Below, in pieces: positions 27,717-35,629 of a DNA stretch of 64,000 nt. Below the pieces are notes generated by a model. The model made no database searches. It was not told the origin of the DNA and was given only the letters and a program-made list of their open reading frames with translations. The stretch's first letter is position 1. Each line of letters starts with the position of its first letter. Position numbers and translations under genes: made by a program. The stretch is taken from positions 116,179 through 180,178 of the forward strand of contig NZ_SRIF01000006.1 of the NCBI RefSeq assembly GCF_004681185.1. The letters are read 5' to 3'. This stretch comes from Haloarcula amylovorans (GTDB lineage: Archaea; Halobacteriota; Halobacteria; Halobacteriales; Haloarculaceae).

Positions 27717-29135
27717 TCACATATAGTAGAAATACTGTGGCCGAACCTCTGAAATGGACTCAGTATCTACTTCGGAAAGGATTGTGCCGACACGCTTTGC
27801 AACACTCACGGTTGCTGGCATCCGAATTGCGTAGTCAGATGTATTCCAGTCGAGTTTTGTGAAAAAGAGAATCTCCTTACAGATCTCTAACGAGGGTGTC
27901 TCACAAATCTCGTCAGGCCGGATCTCAATCGGTGATGGTACTCCACTCCCCTGATAGGTCGTCTCTTCCGGGACATATCCAGATGTGTAGAGATAGTGGA
28001 TGTCGTCATCAGGGACGCTCAGGAGGGTTCCCCGCATGGCGGGGTAATCCGTAGGTGGGAACAACCTGATCTTTGGCCGCCTACGAACCCATACTAGATC
28101 TAAATCGCGAACACCGTCTGTGGCATCAAGTAACCCTTCACGCTCTTCTTCCCAGAAGACAGATGGCTTATGAAGGACGAACCGGCTGGGACGTGTCCCT
28201 TTCTGAGCTTCGTAGTATTCCAGAATCTGCTCACCTACCTGTCTAGCCGCCTCATATGAGAGGTGGGGAGATCCATTCTCATCCTCGGTGATATCCGGGA
28301 GTGGATCGCTCTGAAGGATAATATGGTCCCGTCCGTGAAAGACGTGAGCAAGAGCAGCTCGGATTACATCATCTCCTTCGTCTCGCTCCCTGTAGAACGA
28401 GAGCCCTGCGTAGCAGTGTCCATCTTCGATCTGCCGAGTTTTCCAGGGATGCCCTCGTTGAGACTTGTATAGAAGTCCGACTGTGAGATTCCAGGCCCGA
28501 GATGCTCGCTGTCGGTCAGTACGGATCGCAAGTGTGGATGGCTTAATCAGCTGTGTGGGGATTCGAGCCTCCATCCCGATTAGTTTGATTCGATTTCGCA
28601 GGTCAGAACCCTCCGACTGGATTCGCGCATGGTCCTGGTTCTCTGGAGTACACGCGTCCATCACTTCTTGTGGAATACAGACGATGATTGCGTTCGGCTG
28701 AACGGAATCCCGTTCGATTATCTCGATGTCTTTCCGCACTAGCTTCAGGAATCGCTCCATCCGGTCTCTGGGGGTTGATTTACTCGTAACAGATTGGATG
28801 TCCCGTCGACGAATCTGGCGTCTCCAGCCCTTTTTTGCATTAATAGAGAGATTGAGCGGGGAACTCTTACCTAGGCCGGGATACGGAACTTGCCACGGAT
28901 TATCACTTGTTCCTGGATGGATCCCGACCTCCATATCGTGAAGTAGTTCAGTTAACCGGCGTATCGAATCTCGATCGCCGATAATCCCGAGTTTGATTGT
29001 GTGGTGTCCTTCCTCATAGAGCCGTGGACCATATCTTATAAGGCCTCGCTTGGGAGAGGTTTCAGTACCCCCTTCAAACTGAATCTCTGGCTCCTCGAGG
29101 TGACGAAGCGTGAACGGGGAATCTTGAGGCGTCAT
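27717..29135 (-). CDS. Short prokaryotic Argonaute (MID-PIWI, inactive)
   Basis: 472-aa Argonaute with only MID and PIWI domains, the size of short pAgos. MID features: AIIVCIPQEVMDACT (~145-160) and a DLRNRIKLIGMEARIPTQLI stretch (~180-200), the guide 5'-phosphate region. PIWI features: CYAGLSFYRER (~240), RFVLHKPSVFWEEE (~318-330), LSYEAARQVGEQILEYY, and a C-terminus ending YFYYM, as usual for the family. Where catalytic Argonautes have the first Asp, this protein has Ala-Gly-Leu, so it should bind a guide and target but not cut. Its start overlaps the stop of the APAZ-nuclease gene (ATGA), so both are made together. Family assignment is by motif reading only. Confidence 0.85.
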   Translation of the reverse strand: MTPQDSPFTLRHLEEPEIQFEGGTETSPKRGLIRYGPRLYEEGHHTIKLGIIGDRDSIRRLTELLHDMEVGIHPGTSDNPWQVPYPGLGKSSPLNLSINAKKGWRRQIRRRDIQSVTSKSTPRDRMERFLKLVRKDIEIIERDSVQPNAIIVCIPQEVMDACTPENQDHARIQSEGSDLRNRIKLIGMEARIPTQLIKPSTLAIRTDRQRASRAWNLTVGLLYKSQRGHPWKTRQIEDGHCYAGLSFYRERDEGDDVIRAALAHVFHGRDHIILQSDPLPDITEDENGSPHLSYEAARQVGEQILEYYEAQKGTRPSRFVLHKPSVFWEEEREGLLDATDGVRDLDLVWVRRRPKIRLFPPTDYPAMRGTLLSVPDDDIHYLYTSGYVPEETTYQGSGVPSPIEIRPDEICETPSLEICKEILFFTKLDWNTSDYAIRMPATVSVAKRVGTILSEVDTESISEVRPQYFYYM

Positions 29136-30556
29136 TGTTCAATTCCACCTGTGTTTTCGAGATCAGACGCTGACTCGATGAGCTCGTCACGTTCGTCTCC
29201 GTCTTTGGGTGGGCGGACATTGAGGAACAGCGAGTCAACTCTGGTTACTTCGAGTTCCTTTATGACGGGTATCTTTTCGCCCATAAATCGGTCAAGTTGG
29301 GTCTGATCGGACATCAGTAGCTCTTCCCAGACACGCAGCTGGCGGTCGTACTTACTATTCTGGGCGTGGAAGCGGTTCGGTGAGAAGTCGTTTTGGAGCC
29401 GTGATTTACGCTCGCCTTTTACAGGCCGACGACCGTCAGAAGTGAAGACCTGTGTGGGTAGCAGAACGTAGTAGTACTCTTCCGCATAGCGTCGCACTCG
29501 TACTTTGACACCACGATGGATGACATCGGGGTAGGAGTCTAACTCCTTTGCAACCCAAGATCGACCTAGTTTCCGCTCGGTGCCGTGCTTTTTGCGGTCG
29601 AGTTCTGGGTATACCGTTGTTCCTTTCTCACGGTCGATGAGACAATCGTTATCTCTCGCAACAAGTGTAAATATCCCTCTGAGAAGCGATTTTACGATGT
29701 TTTCGCCCTCTTCCTCTTGAGCACCCGTTCGAAGGAACTCCTCGAAATCTCGTGTTTCGAAACGGTCCTCGTGGAGGTAATGACGAGTAGACCCTGGAAG
29801 ATGGTCCGGATGAACCAGAGAATATAACTTCCGCTCGTGAAGCTTGATGGGAAACGCCTCGTTGTTGTAATTATAGACGCGAGCTGACTCGGCTTCCTCC
29901 GTCGTCTCTATGATGTACAGTGTCTCAGGGTAGTGGGTTACCTGAAACAGATTTGTCGCATATTCTGTTTCTTCCGTAACTGGTTCGTACGAGTGAAGAT
30001 ATGGTTCGTACTGGAACCGTTCTGTTTTCTCGAGTTGATGAGCTTGTTGACGGAGATCATCGTATGTACCTACGAAAACATGGGTATCGATTGCAAAATC
30101 TCGGAACTCATCTACATCGGTATCATCTAGCCGATCTACGACCTCATCGTTGACGCTGTCTTTGAGTTTTTCGTAGAAGTCGACCAGTTTCTGATTATCG
30201 GTGACATCACGATCGAATAGGGCTTTCCAGAGCTGGTCATTAGAGAGTGTCTCCGTAAAAATATAGAAATCAAAACGGTGGGGTTGGGGCTGTTTGATGT
30301 ATTCGAGGAAATACCGGGCGAGTTCGTCTCTAAAATCGTTCGGGCTGAGGCCTGTGGAATACGCTTTGGCCTCGGCTACCACTTTATCGCCCGTAGCTTT
30401 GTTCACAAACTGAATATCGTCAAGTGTGGAGTGGAAAGCTGAATCCCGCTCAACCATGTAATTCAGCCCTTCCATGTACTCAATGACGACTTCCTTATAG
30501 TCCTCCCCGCGTCGCGCCGTCCCTTCCCGCTCTTTATATAGATTGTAGATGGGCAC
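29132..30556 (-). CDS. PD-(D/E)XK nuclease-APAZ partner of short Argonaute (DREN-APAZ-like)
   Basis: 474 aa, GTG start at 30556 (VPIYNLYKERE); no nearby ATG fits better. The N-terminal ~170 residues form a restriction-like nuclease fold: Glu in GEDYKEVVIEYM, Asp47 in LDDIQFV, then VVAEAKAY with Glu62-x-Lys64, the D...E-x-K signature. The C-terminal ~300 residues (beta-rich, including ETLYIIET, KLYSLVHPDHL, EEYYYVLLPTQVF, KIPVIKELEV) occupy the place of the APAZ domain that docks on short Argonautes. Nuclease-APAZ plus short pAgo is the arrangement of SPARDA, in which target recognition activates nonspecific DNA/RNA cleavage and cell dormancy or death. The catalytic triad looks intact. Confidence 0.8.
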   Translation of the reverse strand: MPIYNLYKEREGTARRGEDYKEVVIEYMEGLNYMVERDSAFHSTLDDIQFVNKATGDKVVAEAKAYSTGLSPNDFRDELARYFLEYIKQPQPHRFDFYIFTETLSNDQLWKALFDRDVTDNQKLVDFYEKLKDSVNDEVVDRLDDTDVDEFRDFAIDTHVFVGTYDDLRQQAHQLEKTERFQYEPYLHSYEPVTEETEYATNLFQVTHYPETLYIIETTEEAESARVYNYNNEAFPIKLHERKLYSLVHPDHLPGSTRHYLHEDRFETRDFEEFLRTGAQEEEGENIVKSLLRGIFTLVARDNDCLIDREKGTTVYPELDRKKHGTERKLGRSWVAKELDSYPDVIHRGVKVRVRRYAEEYYYVLLPTQVFTSDGRRPVKGERKSRLQNDFSPNRFHAQNSKYDRQLRVWEELLMSDQTQLDRFMGEKIPVIKELEVTRVDSLFLNVRPPKDGDERDELIESASDLENTGGIEQ

Positions 30557-30637
30557 GTTGTATCTCGTTACAAGGAAGTCTCGTGTGAATTACTTTTCCC
30601 TCAGTCGTTGGATAGTCTACTGGGATTCGACGGTACT

Positions 30638-30648
30638 TCTATAAAACG
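30638..30648 (+). promoter_or_regulatory. TATA box of the PIN operon
   Basis: TTCTATAAAAC lies ~25 nt before the ATG at 30669, the spacing expected for a leaderless haloarchaeal transcript. It is in the 112-bp divergent gap shared with the Argonaute operon. Confidence 0.5.
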
Positions 30649-30668
30649 AGCGTTAGATATTAGAGATA

Positions 30669-31517
30669 ATGAATCGCGAGGACTTGGGAACGACTCTGCG
30701 CCTCCTCAATCACGAACGAGGGGCCGCGGATGCGCTGCCGAAAAAGTCGCTTCACAAGCTCCTCTATCGTATTGATGTCAAATCTGCCGAGCAAGATTTG
30801 GACATCGAAATCCCGTATTACTGGTATCTCTTTGGTACTGTCTCTCCAGCTACGCCCTCTACTGTCCCCTCAGCCAGTATTAATGAGCCCGAAGTTGAGG
30901 ATCGCCTGCGTTCTATTGTCTCTGAAGCTATTTCTGAATATTACGAGCATGGATTAGAATGGCTCACAGACAGAATGTATGATGATGCGCCGTATCAGGT
31001 ACAGCGGGATTTTCGCGAATTAGATAAGAAAATCCGGACGCTACATACAGAATATCACGATTTCTTTGAGGTTGACCCAAGTAGAGAAGCGGTACTCAGT
31101 TCGGTTCACGAAACTTTTGAATCATTTCCAAACGACCGATTCCCGGAGTATGACCGACCGCTAATCAAGTGGTATAATGCGGTCACACGAGAACTCCATT
31201 CGCATTCTCCGGACCCCTCCAAATTGATGACGGTGAATGTAACGTTCTGGCGTATATTTGCTCTCGAACTTGCTCAACGACATGCCCAGGGAATGTCTCA
31301 GGAAGAGGTTCGTAGGAACCTCGGTATAACCTCATTTGAGCAGGCTCGGAGTTCTGCAATCCTGAAACTTGACGAATTCGAAGAACAAGATCTTGATGCC
31401 AAATTTTCTGGATTAGCGACCGAACTCGAATCTGAACGGAGCGCAGCTGACGAACTTGTTGCACCGATTCTTGAACGCCGGGGAATTGCACACGAAGATA
31501 TCCATCCGGGCCAATGA
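30669..31517 (+). CDS. Hypothetical partner of PIN protein (possible antitoxin)
   Basis: 282 aa, acidic and mostly helical. The N-terminal part (KKSLHKLLYRIDVKSAEQDLDIEIPYYWYLFGTVSP) is loosely similar in pattern to Panacea-type antitoxin domains (KLLY...Y..Y.~GP). The C-terminal part has an HTH-like stretch (GMSQEEVRRNLGITSFEQARSSAILKLDEF). Its stop overlaps the PIN gene start (ATGA), the usual antitoxin-toxin order. Both similarities are weak; an antitoxin role is inference from gene order. Confidence 0.6.
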   Translation: MNREDLGTTLRLLNHERGAADALPKKSLHKLLYRIDVKSAEQDLDIEIPYYWYLFGTVSPATPSTVPSASINEPEVEDRLRSIVSEAISEYYEHGLEWLTDRMYDDAPYQVQRDFRELDKKIRTLHTEYHDFFEVDPSREAVLSSVHETFESFPNDRFPEYDRPLIKWYNAVTRELHSHSPDPSKLMTVNVTFWRIFALELAQRHAQGMSQEEVRRNLGITSFEQARSSAILKLDEFEEQDLDAKFSGLATELESERSAADELVAPILERRGIAHEDIHPGQ

Positions 31518-32311
31518 CTAGATACTTCGTAGACACTAACGTCCTCATTGGACTCACGTTTTCTCACGACCGGTGGGCCGTAGAAGCAGAGCGTATTCTA
31601 GACGGTCATAACACGCTCTTCACGAGTGAGTTTGTGATCTACGAGTATTGCAGCCGCCCGAAAGGAGGGCCACGAGTTGTATCCGGCCCCGATCAGCTAC
31701 AGGTTGACCCTGACGATACAGGTGGCGTGTTTGGAACCGTTCTTGAAGACTTTCAAGAGAATGTGGAAGACAATATCCCAATGTACAATCGGGAAATCGA
31801 TTTACAGCGCTACGATGGACTTTCGTTCGAAAAGATATTAGAGATTTTCTTTGATAATATTGAGGTTCGAAGTCAGGCCAAGCCACACTTTGTGCGACAC
31901 TTCCAGAACTACTTTTCCTCGCGTGAGATCACTCCCCGGAATGCAAAACGGTGTGTCGAAGACCTTCGAGATCGTGTTCTCTACGACGCAAAGGAGCGGA
32001 AAGCCGCACTAATGGATACTGTCCACGTTATGTCCTCCACCTACGATGAACAGGACCGTGCCCGCGGTCTCGTTGATGAGCATATTGGAATTCGAGAGTC
32101 CAGAATCCCTCCAGTAGACTCACAGTGGCTTCTTGACGCAATAGGGCTTGCAGAACGCGGGGTGCTTCATCGGGTTGTGACTGGAGATAAGAAAGATGTC
32201 GTCCGATATCAGCAACAGTTGACCTCCTTATTTGATGTGTCAATCCTGTATATATTGGACGAGTTCCATACTCACTCCCAAGTCGGCGAGGATACACACG
32301 AGATCTTGTGA
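31514..32311 (+). CDS. PIN-domain protein (toxin-like nuclease)
   Basis: 265 aa, larger than a simple VapC. It begins RYFVDTNVLIGLTF (first PIN Asp, near residue 7), has Glu in TSEFVIYEYC (~37) and a later DTVHVMSSTYDEQD (~170-183) acidic patch. HRVVTGDKKDV (~225-235) is the TGD/K segment that usually closes the PIN active site. The middle ~100 residues form an insertion. Likely an RNase acting in the cytoplasm, kept in check by the coupled upstream protein. It sits between the Argonaute operon and the AddAB-like genes. Confidence 0.75.
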   Translation: MTRYFVDTNVLIGLTFSHDRWAVEAERILDGHNTLFTSEFVIYEYCSRPKGGPRVVSGPDQLQVDPDDTGGVFGTVLEDFQENVEDNIPMYNREIDLQRYDGLSFEKILEIFFDNIEVRSQAKPHFVRHFQNYFSSREITPRNAKRCVEDLRDRVLYDAKERKAALMDTVHVMSSTYDEQDRARGLVDEHIGIRESRIPPVDSQWLLDAIGLAERGVLHRVVTGDKKDVVRYQQQLTSLFDVSILYILDEFHTHSQVGEDTHEIL

Positions 32312-32440
32312 TTACGTACCGACTGTTTAGAAGGACCACAGTCTGTTGATCTCTGCTGATTCTCCTATCGGTAGGACACTCTTAAGCTGTCAGTCTCGCC
32401 AAGAGTGAAGTGAGACCGATATCTTGGTAGGGACTGTTCG

Positions 32441-35400
32441 ATGGATACAACGCTTCTTACCGGTCCGGAACACGCCCGATTGGAACAACGGGCATTTCAG
32501 CGGGCTGACGACATCGCAACCGGCTCGCTGGGGAGTATTCTCTACATAACGCGGAACGACGCTCGCCGGAGTACGGTTGAGGACAGATGGGCCGCTTCGC
32601 ACGAACCTCTCCGTCTTCGTGCCGAGACGCTCGATGCGGTCGTTCGAGAGTGGTACGAAGATCTCCAGGGCCCGGTCCAACCCCTCTCCGGACAGTTGAA
32701 TCGCCGGCTCGCAGAGTACGCACTCGACAGAACAACAGCCGAAACAGATGGCGCTCTCGCCGGCGAACCCGCCTCAGCCGCTCTCGCGGATTCGTTTAGT
32801 AGTCGCTTCTCACTCTTCGACGACGCCGGCGTCGAGACTGCCGACGCGCTCGCTGCGGAATTCGAGGGCTCAGTTCTCGATGACCGTATTGCGACAGCGA
32901 CTGTCGACGCCTACCGCCACTACCAGAACCTCCACGCCGACTACGTCGACGAGTGGGCCTGTACCCGGGGAGAGATGTTCGACGCCGTCGCGACGACAGA
33001 GAAGTCACTCTCGGCCCTCTCCCCGGAACTGGACGTCGTCGTCCTATCGGGGTATCATGAGTTCCGTCCTGTCGAACGCCGCCTCATCGAACGTCTCGTT
33101 GACGAACTCCCGGTGATCGCGCTGCTGCCGCTCCACCAGGATGGTCGGAGCGGAGTCGACACTGTTGCGGGGGACGCCTTGGAGGTCTACGAAGCGCTGG
33201 ACTTTGAGAGAGTGGATCTCGAGCCCGTCGACGAGTCCGGACGGGCCTTCGGTACGGTTACCGAGTCACTCTACCGCCCGGACCCTGACACCGTCTCTCT
33301 TCCAGACGGACTCCGGTGGCGGGAACTCCCGACGCCCGAGCGCGAGATTCGCTTCGTCGCTCGCGAGCTCCGAACCGAGTTGGCCGGTGGGCGCGATCCC
33401 GACGACCTTGCTGTTGTCGTCCCAGGGACGGAGGCCTATTCGGGGTACGTCGAGGACACGTTCGATACGTTCGACATTCCCCACGTCACGACAGCCGCAT
33501 CACAGCTGAACCGGACGTTTACCGGGAGCGTCGTTCACGATCTGCTGAACCTGGCCGAACCTGACCCGCGTGCTGAGGATCTCACATCCTTGTTAGCGAA
33601 TCCGCTGGTCGACGTCGTCGACACCGACCAAGCCAACGCCGTCACGGCAGCTGCTCGCCGGCGCGACACCGTTTCTGTGTCGCCCCTGCTCGATGACGTC
33701 GACGGCGAGGTCGCGTCCTTGGTCGAGGATCTGCTGGCCACGTTGGAGACGCTCCGAACGGACGACATCGAGGACGCAACCGAGACCCTCCGACGGCTGA
33801 TGGACGACCGCTTCGACCTGGAGGCGGCGACGGAGGACTACGCCAGCGGCGCCGAGCAGGCCGTCGAACAGCGGGCCTACGACCTTGTGGACGAGGTTCT
33901 CTCCTCGTTCGAGTCGCTGGCGGCGGTCAATAGCGATCTTTCCCCGTTGGCACTCTTCACCCGTGCGTTCGACGGTGTGCCGATCCGGGTTCCGCAGCGC
34001 GCCGCCGGTGGTCACGTCGAAGTGATGGGATTGCTCGACGCCCGGATGCGCTCGTTCGAGAAGGTGTTCCTCGTGGGACTGACGAGTGAGCACTTCCCGG
34101 TGACGCCGGAACGACCGGCCTTCTTCGAGGAGATGACCGACGCCCATCCGCGGTTCGACACCGGCGACGAACGACTCCGTGGCCGCTATCTCTTCGCGAC
34201 GCTCCTCGCGAACGTCGACGAGCTCACGATCACCACACCGGAGACAGGCGACGACGAATCTGCCGTCGTCCGGTCACCGGTCCTCGACGAACTCCAGCGC
34301 GTGACTGGCATCGACCCTGAAGACGGCGTCGACGACCGCGTGGGCTCCCGCGAAGACCTCCAGCGTCACGTCGCTGCAACGGACGACCGGCGTGCGGCAG
34401 TCAGCCGCGCCGGCGACCGGGGTGACCTCTCCCCCGAGCAGACCAAGCGCACTGATCGAGGACTCCACTGTGCGGACAACAGGGGAACGGCTGGCCTCTC
34501 CGAACACGATGGCGTGTTAGAACCCGAGACAGTCGATGAGGTGTACCCGCCGTCGGAACGGGAACCCTACAGCGCGAGTCGAATCGAGCGATACGTCGAG
34601 TGTGGGTTCAAGTTCTACGCCGACAAGGTACTCGGAATCGAGGACCCCGACGACGTCGAAGTTGTCCCCACACCCCTCGAAACCGGGTCGTACGTCCACG
34701 ATGTCCTCGAACGGTTCTTCGCGGATCTGCAGGACGAGAATGAGGATGGTGTCAATCTCGCTAAGTTCGACCGGGACGACCTGGCGACGCACCTTCGCGA
34801 GATCGCTGTCGAGGAACTCCGGGATGCTGACTTCGAGTACGACGGCCTGTTCTACGAACGTTGGAAGGCGGAGTTGTTCGCGGGTCTCGGCGACGATGAG
34901 ACGGCCCCGTATGAGGCCGGGAGCAAACCCCACAACGCGCCGGAACGAGGATTGCTCGCCACGTTCCTCGACAACGAACTCTCACGGGACGGCGCCGCGC
35001 GCCCACACCTGTTCGAAGCTCCGTTCGGCGAGGGGCTCCCCGACTCTGATGCTGGCCCGTTCTCGGTTGAGCGATCTGACGGGTCGACTGTCTCGATTCG
35101 CGGTTACATCGACCGCGTCGATGTGAGTCGAGACGGCGAGCAACCGACGCTTACGCTGTACGACTACAAGACCGGGCGGGCACCGTATATGACGAAGACG
35201 ACCGGCGGCACAAAGTTCCAGCTCCCAATCTATCTACTCGCTGCCGCCGGGGTCGTCAACGGTGATCTGTTCGAGCAGGGCTCGCTCTCGGCGACGTACT
35301 ATCAGGTGCGACCCCCCAACGACCTCAAGGTTCCACGCGGGGTTGAGTCGAAGTTCGATTCCGAGGTCGAACTTCGTCGCTTCTTGAATGACGTCGTTCC

Positions 35401-35629
35401 GGAGTGGCTGGGCCAGCTCGACGAGGCGATCGCTAACGGACGATTCCATACGACGCTTCTGTCGGCCCGCGGTGCGAACTGCCAGTACTGTGATTATCGC
35501 CGGGCGTGCGATATCCGACATCACCGCAAGCGGGAGTTCGTCAACGAGGTCACCAATGACGACGCTGCGTACGTGCCACTCCGTGTCCGTGACGATGAAG
35601 ACATAGAGGGAGTGATGAGCGATGACTGA
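32441..35629 (+). CDS. AddB-like PD-(D/E)XK nuclease
   Basis: 1062 aa. The N-terminal two thirds resemble a degenerate UvrD-fold helicase; the expected P-loop position reads LTGPEHARLEQ without GKT, as in AddB proteins that do not hydrolyse ATP there. The C-terminal nuclease domain begins YSASRIERYVECGFKFYADK (~709), with a His in GSYVHDVLERFF, Asp-Tyr-Lys in LYDYKTGRAP (~906), and a terminal CQYCDYRRAC (~1013-1022). Together with the Cys in YVECGF this could hold an Fe-S cluster. Its stop overlaps the start of the AddA-like gene by 8 bases. The pair probably unwinds and degrades linear duplex DNA. Confidence 0.85.
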   Translation: MDTTLLTGPEHARLEQRAFQRADDIATGSLGSILYITRNDARRSTVEDRWAASHEPLRLRAETLDAVVREWYEDLQGPVQPLSGQLNRRLAEYALDRTTAETDGALAGEPASAALADSFSSRFSLFDDAGVETADALAAEFEGSVLDDRIATATVDAYRHYQNLHADYVDEWACTRGEMFDAVATTEKSLSALSPELDVVVLSGYHEFRPVERRLIERLVDELPVIALLPLHQDGRSGVDTVAGDALEVYEALDFERVDLEPVDESGRAFGTVTESLYRPDPDTVSLPDGLRWRELPTPEREIRFVARELRTELAGGRDPDDLAVVVPGTEAYSGYVEDTFDTFDIPHVTTAASQLNRTFTGSVVHDLLNLAEPDPRAEDLTSLLANPLVDVVDTDQANAVTAAARRRDTVSVSPLLDDVDGEVASLVEDLLATLETLRTDDIEDATETLRRLMDDRFDLEAATEDYASGAEQAVEQRAYDLVDEVLSSFESLAAVNSDLSPLALFTRAFDGVPIRVPQRAAGGHVEVMGLLDARMRSFEKVFLVGLTSEHFPVTPERPAFFEEMTDAHPRFDTGDERLRGRYLFATLLANVDELTITTPETGDDESAVVRSPVLDELQRVTGIDPEDGVDDRVGSREDLQRHVAATDDRRAAVSRAGDRGDLSPEQTKRTDRGLHCADNRGTAGLSEHDGVLEPETVDEVYPPSEREPYSASRIERYVECGFKFYADKVLGIEDPDDVEVVPTPLETGSYVHDVLERFFADLQDENEDGVNLAKFDRDDLATHLREIAVEELRDADFEYDGLFYERWKAELFAGLGDDETAPYEAGSKPHNAPERGLLATFLDNELSRDGAARPHLFEAPFGEGLPDSDAGPFSVERSDGSTVSIRGYIDRVDVSRDGEQPTLTLYDYKTGRAPYMTKTTGGTKFQLPIYLLAAAGVVNGDLFEQGSLSATYYQVRPPNDLKVPRGVESKFDSEVELRRFLNDVVPEWLGQLDEAIANGRFHTTLLSARGANCQYCDYRRACDIRHHRKREFVNEVTNDDAAYVPLRVRDDEDIEGVMSDD

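Noticed and set aside
27717..29135. Catalytically active or long Argonaute (NgAgo type)
   Set aside because: Only MID and PIWI fit in 472 aa, and the first catalytic Asp position reads Ala-Gly-Leu.
32441..35629. Active helicase in the AddB-like protein
   Set aside because: No GxGKT P-loop or DExx box is visible; the N-terminal part is treated as a degenerate helicase fold.
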